From Myxococcales bacterium (GTDB lineage Bacteria > Myxococcota > Myxococcia > Myxococcales > JAJYLH01), in assembly GCA_021787845.1 (NCBI GenBank), contig JAJYLH010000014.1:26855-90854 (forward strand): 64,000 nucleotides of DNA, written 5' to 3'. Below the pieces are notes generated by a model. It saw only the letters and a list, made by a program, of their open reading frames with translations, was not told the origin of the DNA and did not search any database. A program made the translations under genes and the position numbers. Positions within the stretch are counted from its first letter, which is position 1, and every line of letters begins with the position of its first letter. Positions 1 through 8,443 of the stretch are shown here, piece after piece.

Positions 1-2
1 AG

Positions 3-2429
3 ACCTCGGGGCTGTCGGATCGCCCGCTGGCGGAGCAGCTCGCGCAGGAAGAGTATCTCGTCAGCGTCTACCTCCTCGCGCTCCAGCGGCAGTGGGCGGG
101 GCCGAACTTCACCTACGACGGCATCGGCGACACCCTGTTGCAGAGGATGCAGAGCATCCTCTTGCAGCTCGACGACGCCAAGAACCCGCTCGGCATCAGC
201 CCGAATCTCGTCTTCTTCGAGAACTCGAACCTGAACCTCTCCAACTGGCAGAACTACCGGCAGGAGCTGGTCGGCGACGACGGCCAGAGCGGGCTCCTCG
301 GTGAGGCCAACACCGAAATCAGCCAGGCCGTGGACAATCTCAAGGCGTCGCTCAGCGACATGGACACCTTCGAGGCGAACCTCTCGAACGCCACGGGCGC
401 TTACCAGAACACCATCCAGTCGTTGTGTGGAGTGCCGACGACGCGGGCAAACGAGTGCGCCGCGCTCGAGGCTCAGATCGCGAAGGACGACATCGCCGGC
501 ACGATGGACGAGCGGAAATGCACGGTGGAAGGCGGCCAGTGGGACAGCGCGAGCTCGACGTGCTCGGGCGTCCCGCAGTGCGATTCCGCGTCCGCCCTCA
601 ACCTCGGCGACCCCGACGTCTGCAAGCAGGTGACGGATTACTTCACGACCAACGGCGCCAACACCTCGGGCAACCTGAGCAATCTGTCGTGCCCCTACGA
701 CGGCAACTACGAGTCGATCAAGGTCGACGGCGCCGACGTTCCCTGCGTCGGCGGCACGATGGGAGGGCTGCTCGGCCAGAAGGAAGACCTGGTCATGCAA
801 GTCAAGAACCTCGACGCCCAGGTGGGGAACATCCTGGCGAACGTGCGCAACATGACCGCCTACATCAAGGCCAAGAACGACGCGACCAACAGCTTCAATA
901 CCACCATCACCGGGCTCCAGGCCGCGTCGGCGGCGCTCGAGCTCGCGGTTTCCATCACCGATCGCGTGTTCGACAGCATCGACGCGTTCTCGAAGGATCC
1001 GGACTGCATGATCATCGTGGGCTTCTCGGACGGAACCGACTGTCCAGGGCACATTGTCGCGCAATCGATCGACGGCACCGAGAAGGTTGTGCAGAGCGCC
1101 ATCGACGGGGCGCTGGAGACCGCCGACAAGGGTCTGACGACGGCCATCGATCCGCTCAGCCGCGCGAACGACCAGACGTTGGACCAGCTTTCCGACAAGA
1201 ACACTCTGGAAGACATGTTGGCTCAGCTCCAGGGCATCGGCACCCAGTACCAAGCGGCGCTGGAGGACCTCTTGAGCGTCTACTCGCAGATGGAGCAGGT
1301 CCAGCTCCAGGCTCAGGCGGCGTCGGACGGTCAGGCCCAGAGCATCGACTACGTCATCAACCATCTCATCGGGCGCGAGAACGGCAGCGTCCTGCTCGGC
1401 AACTACCTGGTGTCGAAGTCCGCGGACACCTTCCGCCAGGCGCTCGACACCACCTACCGCATGGTGATGGCTTTCGCCCACCAGTACAACCTCTCCGACG
1501 CCCAGCTCGAGGCGCTCGAAAGTCAGGTCTACCAAGCCATCACCGTCGAGGACCTGCAGGCCGTCGTAACGCAGCTCGACCAGACGGCGCGCGACTACTG
1601 CGGCCAGGAGGCCATCGACTGCGACGCCTTCAACAACCTCTCGGTCCTGCGGCTGTCCTTGCGCGACGCGCTCTTCCCGAACCTCCGCGACGTGGTCGAC
1701 CCGACGACCGGTCAGGTGGTCACCAAGGGACAGCAGTTCTTCAACCTCATCACGGAGCCGCCGTTCCTGAAGCGGCGCATCGTGGGAACGCACACCGTCG
1801 ACCAAATCGAGCTCCCCTTCGTCATCTGGCTCCCGGAGACCGGCGACCCCGGCAACCAGAGCTGGATGGTCAACCCGCTCGAGTGCAACCACACCCTCGA
1901 CTGGGAGCCCAACGCCCAGGGCGACGGCCCCGCCACCGCGGGCGACGTGGCGGTGAACTTCGTCGGAGATAACCTCGACAAGACCACGGAAACGATTCAC
2001 TACCAGCTCGAGCGCGGCGACGTCGACTGGCTGCGCGCCTGCCACCCGGTGGCGACGACGCAGGAGCTGGGGACCGCTCCCGTGCTCCAGTATCCGATCG
2101 ACACCTACCTCATCGGCTACGCGCCGCAAAGCCAATTCGGGCAGGAGTCGCAGCCGCCGACCTTCTACAGCCTTTCGAGCAACCTCGCCGGGTGCCTCGA
2201 TTCGGCCGAGAGCAACGGCGCCCCCGAGGACAATTGCTGGCAGCTCTTCGCCCGCGACCGCAGCCTCGCGGCGCCGGACTGGAAGGTCATCATTCCGCTT
2301 TGGGTCGACGGGGCGGACGCCGGCAACGCCTGGATCGCCGGCGCGGGGTTGCCCGACGCCAAGAAGCCGGTCGTCTCCGACATCGTGCTCTACCTGCGGT
2401 ACCGGACCCGGCCGATTTCGGAGCAGTGA
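3..2429 (+). CDS. Large helical protein, 5' partial; possible Tc-toxin A-subunit-like C-terminal region
   Basis: The frame is open to the left edge, so the N-terminus is missing; 808 residues are visible. The first part is alpha-helical and low in hydrophobic segments, with long heptad-like stretches (roughly residues 90-160 and 230-460) broken by Cys-containing inserts. The last ~280 residues look beta-rich and end in VSDIVLYLRYRTRP. From memory, that ending, the RRI segment followed by LPFVIWLP, and an early KNPLG...P...F motif resemble the C-terminal part of Tc (insecticidal toxin complex) A subunits, which form helical pores capped by beta domains. This is a family-level guess, not an established match. 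The stop overlaps the ATG of the next gene (TGATG), suggesting translational coupling with the lipoprotein and OmpA genes downstream. A generic secreted coiled-coil protein is the main alternative. Confidence 0.55.
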   Translation, partial: TSGLSDRPLAEQLAQEEYLVSVYLLALQRQWAGPNFTYDGIGDTLLQRMQSILLQLDDAKNPLGISPNLVFFENSNLNLSNWQNYRQELVGDDGQSGLLGEANTEISQAVDNLKASLSDMDTFEANLSNATGAYQNTIQSLCGVPTTRANECAALEAQIAKDDIAGTMDERKCTVEGGQWDSASSTCSGVPQCDSASALNLGDPDVCKQVTDYFTTNGANTSGNLSNLSCPYDGNYESIKVDGADVPCVGGTMGGLLGQKEDLVMQVKNLDAQVGNILANVRNMTAYIKAKNDATNSFNTTITGLQAASAALELAVSITDRVFDSIDAFSKDPDCMIIVGFSDGTDCPGHIVAQSIDGTEKVVQSAIDGALETADKGLTTAIDPLSRANDQTLDQLSDKNTLEDMLAQLQGIGTQYQAALEDLLSVYSQMEQVQLQAQAASDGQAQSIDYVINHLIGRENGSVLLGNYLVSKSADTFRQALDTTYRMVMAFAHQYNLSDAQLEALESQVYQAITVEDLQAVVTQLDQTARDYCGQEAIDCDAFNNLSVLRLSLRDALFPNLRDVVDPTTGQVVTKGQQFFNLITEPPFLKRRIVGTHTVDQIELPFVIWLPETGDPGNQSWMVNPLECNHTLDWEPNAQGDGPATAGDVAVNFVGDNLDKTTETIHYQLERGDVDWLRACHPVATTQELGTAPVLQYPIDTYLIGYAPQSQFGQESQPPTFYSLSSNLAGCLDSAESNGAPEDNCWQLFARDRSLAAPDWKVIIPLWVDGADAGNAWIAGAGLPDAKKPVVSDIVLYLRYRTRPISEQ

Positions 2430-5400
2430 TGAACATGCCTGGCTTCATGCCCGTTGCATCGAAGAGTCACGGGCCTTTGGGTCCGCTCGGTAGGGCAGGG
2501 ACTTGTCCCCTGCCGAGCGAAGCACCCGTTCGCAGGCCGGTGGGGGACGAGCCCCCGCCCTACGGGGTCCCAATCAGACCGATCAGTCGGATCCGACCGA
2601 TCGGTCTGATCGGCGGGAATCTACGGCGGTGCGCAGCGGGGCCTGAGGCCATCCGCCCGCATCGCCTCGCGCCTTCCTCTCTGCTCCTTCTGGCGCTCGC
2701 CGCTGGTACCCTTTCCGCCTGCGCGAAAGCGCCTTCGCTCATCGCGACTCCGGTCGACGGAGCCGTGCTCTCGACTGGCCCGCACGATGTCGCCATCGTC
2801 CTCGATGCTTCCAGGTCCGCCTCCTCAGACCAGATACACGAGCGCGTCGCCACCGTGCGGGCCTTCTTGCGCGTTTTCGGAAAGGCCGATGCTCCGCAGC
2901 TCGCGCTCGTCACGGTCCGGGAAGACGCTTCGCTGGTGGTGCCCTTGACCAAGGACTTCTCGCCGCTCGCGCCGGTCCTGGACTCGCTGGACGGATCGGA
3001 CGGTCGCGGCTCCGGTTCGCTCACCTGCGGGCTCGAAGCGGCGCTGAACGAGCTGATGGGCTCGCGCTCGCGCCCGACGGCCCAGCCGCTGGTCCTGATT
3101 CTCGGATCGGCTGCGCTTCCGGCCGACTCCGTTTCTCAGGCCGCCGCCGACGGGGTCGCGCTCGTTCGCGTCGCCGCTCCTGGCGACAAGCTTCCGGCTC
3201 TCGGGAACCACGAAACCGGCTTCGCCTTCGCGAGCGACGATGATCTGAACGGCGCCCTTCCGAGCGAGCTGCTCTCGCTCACCGATTCGCCGGTCGACTT
3301 CTGGCTCAAGGCGCCAAACGACAAGGCGCAGCGGGCGATTCTCACGATCACGGACGAGCACGGCGCCATCGTGAACGGCACGTCGAGCGACACGCTGCCG
3401 TTCGAGGCGAAGATGTCTCTCCCCGCGACGGGCGAGCCGCAACGCTGGACAATCACCGCGATGGCTTTCGACGGGAACGATCGAGTCGCCGAAGAGACCG
3501 CGCACGTGCTCGCCGTTCCCACCGATCGATCGCCGCAAATCGTGTCGGTGCAAGCGCCGCAGGTCAAGGGCCTATGGTACACCGGACCGGTGGCGTCACC
3601 CGGCGACCAGGTCACGGTCACCGGCCGCTTCTTCTCCGCCTCCGCCGTCGATGAAACTCTAATCATGGGTGATGCCAGCACGGCGGCCGATTCCGCCGCC
3701 AAGAACAAGCTCGTCTTCCACGTTCCGCCCAGCGCCACCGACGGCGAGCTCGTGGTTCGGGTGCTCGGGCACGCCTCCACCGCCGCCGAGCTGCGCATCG
3801 ATACCGATCACGACGGCATCCCCGACGCGGTCGAGCAGCAGCTCGGCACGAACCCGTACAACGCCGACACCGACGACGACGGCTTCCCCGACAACCAGGA
3901 CGCCTGCCCCCTGTCGAAGCCCGGCCGCGACGGGCAGCTCATCGTCGACGACAAAGGCTGCGATCTCTGCGAAAACGGCAAGCTCGACCCGCAGGAGACC
4001 GACGTGGACTGTGGCGGTCGCTGCCAGCCCTGCGCCGCCAACAAGAGCTGCCGCGCCGACGACGACTGCGATTCCAACAAGTGCTTCGACGGCAAGTGCC
4101 TCGCCGCTCACTGCCTGGACGGTCAGCTCTCGCAAGACGAAACCGACGTGGACTGCGGCGGCGAGTGTGCTCCCTGCGCGGACACGAAAGCCTGCGCCGT
4201 CGACGCCGATTGTCAAAGCGACCTCTGCGTGTCGGGGCGCTGCCTTCCCGCGACTTGCGCGGACAAGAAACAAGACGGCGACGAGACCGACGTCGACTGC
4301 GGCGGCTCCTGCCCTCCGTGTCGGCCGAACGCCGGCTGCAACGTCGCGGCCGACTGCACGAGCGGCATCTGCGCGGGCGGCATCTGCGCGATTCCGGCCT
4401 GCAACGATGGCGTGAAGAACGGCGTGGAGACCGACGTCGACTGCGGCGGCGACGACTCTTGCCGTCGCTGCGCGCCGGGCCGATTCTGCACTGCGAGTAG
4501 CGACTGCGACAGCGGCGTGTGCTCGGGCGGTCGTTGTGCCTTCCCGACCTGCACCGACCAGGTGAAGAACGCTCGCGAGACCGACGTCGACTGCGGCGGG
4601 CCCGACTGTCCGAAATGCGCTCAGGACAAGCGCTGTCTGGTGGACGGCGACTGCGCGACCGGCGTCTGCGCTCACGGCCTGTGCGCGCCCGCCACCTGCG
4701 CCGACGGGAAGACCGACAACGGCGAGAGCGACGTGGACTGCGGCGGGCCTTGCACCGGTTGCCGGGGCGGGCACCCGTGCCTCGTCAACGACGATTGCGC
4801 GAGCAACGACTGCAACACCCGTGTCTGCTACGCGCCTCGCTGCGACGACCATATCAAGAACGGCACCGAGTCCGACGTCGACTGCGGCGGATCGGCGTGC
4901 AGCCCCTGCGGCATCGGCAAACAGTGCGCGAAGCCCGACGACTGCGCGAGCCAGGACTGCGGCAAGCGCGGCTGCATCCCGGCGACCTGCGCCGACGGCG
5001 TGAAGGACGGCAACGAGACGGGCGTCGACTGCGGTGGTTCCTGCGATGCCTGCCCCAACGGCGAAGGCTGCGTCAAAGGCGCCGACTGCGCGACCGGCAT
5101 TTGCCAGCGAGGCCTTTGCGTGCCCGCGGCGTGTACCGACGAGAAGAAGGACGGCGACGAGACCGATGTCGATTGCGGCGGCCCCATCTGCGCTCCCTGC
5201 GCCGTCGGCGGGGCTTGTCGAGACAAACGCGACTGCGCGAGCGGCGTTTGCGCCGGTGGACGGTGCGTCCAGGCTTCGTGCTCGGATGGAGTCGAGAACG
5301 GCGACGAGACCGATGTCGATTGCGGCGGCTCGTGCGGGCCATGCGCGCTCGGCGCCGCGTGCAAAGTCGACCAGGACTGCCGGAGCGGGCTGTGTACGAA

Positions 5401-8400
5401 CGGCGTCTGCCTCGTGGCGACCTGCGGCAACGGCGCGAAGGACGGCGTCGAAACCGATGTCGACTGCGGCGGCTCCTGCCTGCCCTGCTCGACCGGCCTG
5501 GGCTGCGCGTCGGCCGCGGATTGCCAGAGCGGCGTGTGTCAAGCGGGGGTGTGCGAGGCGCCTCGTTGCGACGACGGCGTGACGAACGGCGCGGAGAGCG
5601 ACGTGGACTGCGGAGGGACTTGCGCTCCTTGTCCCGTCGCCCGCCGCTGCCGCGCGCCCGCGGATTGCGCGAGCGGCGTCTGCACGTCAGGAAGATGCGC
5701 CGCGCCCTCGTGCGTGGACGGCGTGAAGAACGGCGACGAGACCGATGTCGATTGCGGTGGAACCTGCCCGGCTTGCAAGGACGGCTCGGTCTGCGATGCG
5801 AACATGGACTGCGCGAGCGGCGTCTGCTCCTTGGGCCGCTGCGTTCCCAACGCCTGCACGAGCGGTGTCTTGGAAACCGGCGAGACCGACGTCGGCTGCG
5901 GCGGCATCTGCGCGCCGTGCGCCGACGGCAAACGCTGCGCGGAGTCCATCGACTGCACGAGCGGCGTGTGCGACCATGATGTCTGTCAGTCGCCCGCCTG
6001 CACCGATGGCGTCAAGAACGGCACCGAGACGGACGTCGATTGCGGCGGATCGTGCGACCCGTGCGCGGTCGGCCTGCGCTGCACGGCGGGCGCGGACTGC
6101 GCGACCGGCTCCTGCCAGGCCGGCGTCTGCGCCGCGCCGTCTTGCAGCGACGGGGTCGAGAACGGAACCGAGACCGACGTCGACTGCGGCGGCTCCTGCC
6201 CACCGTGCGCCGCGGACGCCGGCTGCAAGGCGAACAAGGACTGCGTGACCGGTGATTGCTTCCAAGATGTCTGCGACGTTCCGACGTGCACGGATGGTCG
6301 CAAGGATGGCCTCGAAACCGACGTCGACTGCGGCGGCAACTGCCCGCCTTGCGACACCGGCCAAGGGTGCCTCGTCAACGCCGATTGCCAGAGCTCGAAC
6401 TGCACGGCGACAGGCTATGGCAGCGCCGGATCGGCGTCGGACGACGGCGGAGTCGTCTCCGACGACGGCGGATCGATCTCCGACGATGGTGGCACGACCT
6501 CCGACGGCGGCGGATCGATCTCCGGCGATGGTGGCACGCTCTCCGATGACGGCGGATCGATGTCCGGCGATGGTGGCACGACCTCCGACGGCGGCGGATC
6601 GATCTCCGGCGATGGTGGCACGATCTCCGATGACGGCGGATCGATCTCCGGCGATGGTGGCACGACCTCCGATGACGGCGGATCGACCGCCGGAGGCTTG
6701 ACCTGCGCCGCGCCGACCTGCTCCGACGGAATCAAGAACGGAGACGAGTCCGATGTCGATTGCGGCGGCTCGTGTCCCGACCCCTGCGCACAAGGCCAAC
6801 GTTGCGGCAGTGGCACCGACTGCCAGTCGCTGGTGTGCGGCGGACCCTCGGGCGCGACGGTGTGTCTGGCTCCTTCGTGTACCGACGGCGCGAAGAACGG
6901 CGACGAGACCGACCTCGACTGCGGCGGCTCGTGTCCTCCGTGCGTCGACGGTGACGGCTGCGCGGTAGCCGCGGACTGCGTGAGCGGCGTCTGTGCCGGC
7001 GCGCCGCTCGCGTGCGCCGTTCCCGCGTGCAACGACGGCGTCGAGAACGGCGGCGAGACCGATGTGGACTGTGGCGGACCCTGCGCTCCCTGCGCGGACG
7101 GCAAGGGCTGCGCGCTCCCGGCCGACTGCGTCAGCGGCGTGTGCGACCCGGGTACGAACGTCTGCCTCGCGCCGACCTGTTCAGACGGCGTGAAGAACGA
7201 GGGCGAGACCGACTTGGACTGCGGCGGGCCCTGCGCGCCGTGCGCGGACGGCGAGGGCTGCGCCGCGGCGGCCGACTGCGTCAGCGGCGTTTGCGATCCG
7301 AGCGCGCACGTCTGCTCGGCGCCGACCTGCGTGGACGGCGTGAAGAACGGGAGCGAGACCGATCTCGACTGTGGCGGCTCGTGTCCTCCATGCGCGGATG
7401 GTAAGAGTTGCGCCGTGGCTTCCGACTGCACGAGCGGTGTCTGCACGGGCACCCCGCTCGCCTGCGCCGCGCCATCGTGCTCCGACGGCGTCAAGAACGG
7501 GAGCGAAAGCGACGTCGATTGCGGCGGCACCTGCGGCGGATGCACGAATGGCCAAGCGTGCAAGACCGGCGGCGACTGTGCTTCAGGCCGCTGCTCGAAC
7601 GGCGCTTGCGTCGAAGACACCTGCAATGATGGCAAGCTCGATGGCACCGAATCGGACGTGGACTGTGGCGGCGCGTGCGCGCCCTGCGCGGTGGGGCTCA
7701 AGTGCGCTACCGGAGATGACTGCGCGACCGGCTACTGTGCGACCGGCGTCTGCGGGTTCGCGCCGACCTGCCTCGCGTTGCGCGCTAGCGAGAAGTCTCC
7801 CTCCGACGGCGCCTATCGACTCGAACCCTCCGGACTCGACGCGCCGGTCACGGTCTGGTGCGATCAGACAACCGATGGAGGAGGTTGGACGCTCGTCTCT
7901 GCCGCGGCGAACGCCGCTCCATCGGATGTCGCGACGACCTGGTGGAACGGCTTGACTTCGACCTCGCCGACGGATGCCGCGCCGGGTGTTTGGAATGGCC
8001 TGCGCGCGCAGATCATCTCCGCGCCGACCGATGTCCGCTTCTCGTGCCGCGCCCACGCGAGCGAGAGCGCGAACGACGTCGATCTCTCGTTCTACTCCGT
8101 GGACTGGTACGACGTGGTGACCCGTGGCACGGACGCCGACAGTTGCTTCAACGTCCCCGGCGGCACGCCAGGACCGAACCAGCTCTTCGCGCAACCCGCG
8201 CGCAAGAACAACTTGACCGGCGACGTCCTCGCGGGGGGCAGCCCCTGGGCGACGGCCGACGGCAATCCCTTGGGCGAGCTGACCTGCGACGATCCGCAAG
8301 ATTTCTGCGTCGACTACGCCGGCTCGGGACCCGGCTCGGCCGACGGCACCGGCTGGGGAGAAGACACCGGCAAGTCGAAGTGCGGTTCCGTTTACACGAC

Positions 8401-8443
8401 CGACGGCGTGTGGCTGATGTGGGTCCGCGAGAGTGCGCAATGA
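2429..8443 (+). CDS. Giant lipoprotein: vWA domain, 24 Cys-rich repeats, fibrinogen-like C-terminus
   Basis: About 2004 residues from the ATG that overlaps the upstream stop. A lipoprotein signal ends in the lipobox LSAC (Cys ~98), so the mature protein should be anchored to an envelope membrane. A von Willebrand A-like domain follows (VLDASRS metal-site motif, ~117-300), then an IPT/TIG-like segment (~365-450), a calcium-type DTDHDGIPD / DTDDDGFPD stretch, and 24 copies of a ~50-residue module with core ETDVDCGG.C.PC (~510-1780). Twelve heptads rich in SDDGG interrupt the modules (~1337-1421). The C-terminus has WCDQTTDGGGWTLV, matching the fibrinogen-like YCD...GGGW domain seen in myxobacterial secreted proteins. 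Residues before the signal peptide are encoded by intergenic-repeat-like DNA, so the real start is uncertain (GTG at 2540 and TTG at 2477 are alternatives). Probable surface adhesion or binding protein. Confidence 0.85.
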   Translation: MNMPGFMPVASKSHGPLGPLGRAGTCPLPSEAPVRRPVGDEPPPYGVPIRPISRIRPIGLIGGNLRRCAAGPEAIRPHRLAPSSLLLLALAAGTLSACAKAPSLIATPVDGAVLSTGPHDVAIVLDASRSASSDQIHERVATVRAFLRVFGKADAPQLALVTVREDASLVVPLTKDFSPLAPVLDSLDGSDGRGSGSLTCGLEAALNELMGSRSRPTAQPLVLILGSAALPADSVSQAAADGVALVRVAAPGDKLPALGNHETGFAFASDDDLNGALPSELLSLTDSPVDFWLKAPNDKAQRAILTITDEHGAIVNGTSSDTLPFEAKMSLPATGEPQRWTITAMAFDGNDRVAEETAHVLAVPTDRSPQIVSVQAPQVKGLWYTGPVASPGDQVTVTGRFFSASAVDETLIMGDASTAADSAAKNKLVFHVPPSATDGELVVRVLGHASTAAELRIDTDHDGIPDAVEQQLGTNPYNADTDDDGFPDNQDACPLSKPGRDGQLIVDDKGCDLCENGKLDPQETDVDCGGRCQPCAANKSCRADDDCDSNKCFDGKCLAAHCLDGQLSQDETDVDCGGECAPCADTKACAVDADCQSDLCVSGRCLPATCADKKQDGDETDVDCGGSCPPCRPNAGCNVAADCTSGICAGGICAIPACNDGVKNGVETDVDCGGDDSCRRCAPGRFCTASSDCDSGVCSGGRCAFPTCTDQVKNARETDVDCGGPDCPKCAQDKRCLVDGDCATGVCAHGLCAPATCADGKTDNGESDVDCGGPCTGCRGGHPCLVNDDCASNDCNTRVCYAPRCDDHIKNGTESDVDCGGSACSPCGIGKQCAKPDDCASQDCGKRGCIPATCADGVKDGNETGVDCGGSCDACPNGEGCVKGADCATGICQRGLCVPAACTDEKKDGDETDVDCGGPICAPCAVGGACRDKRDCASGVCAGGRCVQASCSDGVENGDETDVDCGGSCGPCALGAACKVDQDCRSGLCTNGVCLVATCGNGAKDGVETDVDCGGSCLPCSTGLGCASAADCQSGVCQAGVCEAPRCDDGVTNGAESDVDCGGTCAPCPVARRCRAPADCASGVCTSGRCAAPSCVDGVKNGDETDVDCGGTCPACKDGSVCDANMDCASGVCSLGRCVPNACTSGVLETGETDVGCGGICAPCADGKRCAESIDCTSGVCDHDVCQSPACTDGVKNGTETDVDCGGSCDPCAVGLRCTAGADCATGSCQAGVCAAPSCSDGVENGTETDVDCGGSCPPCAADAGCKANKDCVTGDCFQDVCDVPTCTDGRKDGLETDVDCGGNCPPCDTGQGCLVNADCQSSNCTATGYGSAGSASDDGGVVSDDGGSISDDGGTTSDGGGSISGDGGTLSDDGGSMSGDGGTTSDGGGSISGDGGTISDDGGSISGDGGTTSDDGGSTAGGLTCAAPTCSDGIKNGDESDVDCGGSCPDPCAQGQRCGSGTDCQSLVCGGPSGATVCLAPSCTDGAKNGDETDLDCGGSCPPCVDGDGCAVAADCVSGVCAGAPLACAVPACNDGVENGGETDVDCGGPCAPCADGKGCALPADCVSGVCDPGTNVCLAPTCSDGVKNEGETDLDCGGPCAPCADGEGCAAAADCVSGVCDPSAHVCSAPTCVDGVKNGSETDLDCGGSCPPCADGKSCAVASDCTSGVCTGTPLACAAPSCSDGVKNGSESDVDCGGTCGGCTNGQACKTGGDCASGRCSNGACVEDTCNDGKLDGTESDVDCGGACAPCAVGLKCATGDDCATGYCATGVCGFAPTCLALRASEKSPSDGAYRLEPSGLDAPVTVWCDQTTDGGGWTLVSAAANAAPSDVATTWWNGLTSTSPTDAAPGVWNGLRAQIISAPTDVRFSCRAHASESANDVDLSFYSVDWYDVVTRGTDADSCFNVPGGTPGPNQLFAQPARKNNLTGDVLAGGSPWATADGNPLGELTCDDPQDFCVDYAGSGPGSADGTGWGEDTGKSKCGSVYTTDGVWLMWVRESAQ
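2464..2572. repeat. Palindromic intergenic-type sequence inside the lipoprotein leader
   Basis: The stretch contains the partly complementary segments GGGACTTGTCCCC and GGGGGACGAGCCCCCG and is immediately followed by a 9-bp GATC array. It resembles intergenic repeat DNA more than signal-peptide coding sequence, although it is open in the frame of the giant lipoprotein. Confidence 0.4.
2573..2616. repeat. 9-bp GATC array, copy 1
   Basis: Four GATC tetramers start at 2581, 2590, 2599 and 2608, exactly 9 bp apart, with a degenerate unit (ATCAGACC) before them. Units are of the type GATCSGWCN. It lies between the surface-protein gene and the signal peptide of the giant lipoprotein and is translated there as an IRPISRIRPIG-type peptide if the overlapping ATG is used. 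Confidence 0.85.
6438..6689 (+). repeat. Coding 21-bp minisatellite (SDDGG heptads)
   Basis: Twelve tandem 21-bp units encode seven-residue repeats such as SDDGGSI, SGDGGTT and SDGGGSI, inserted between Cys-rich modules 17 and 18 of the giant lipoprotein. The tract is Gly/Asp/Ser-rich and probably forms a flexible, acidic spacer. Unit-number variation between strains would be expected from such near-identical repeats. Confidence 0.85.
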
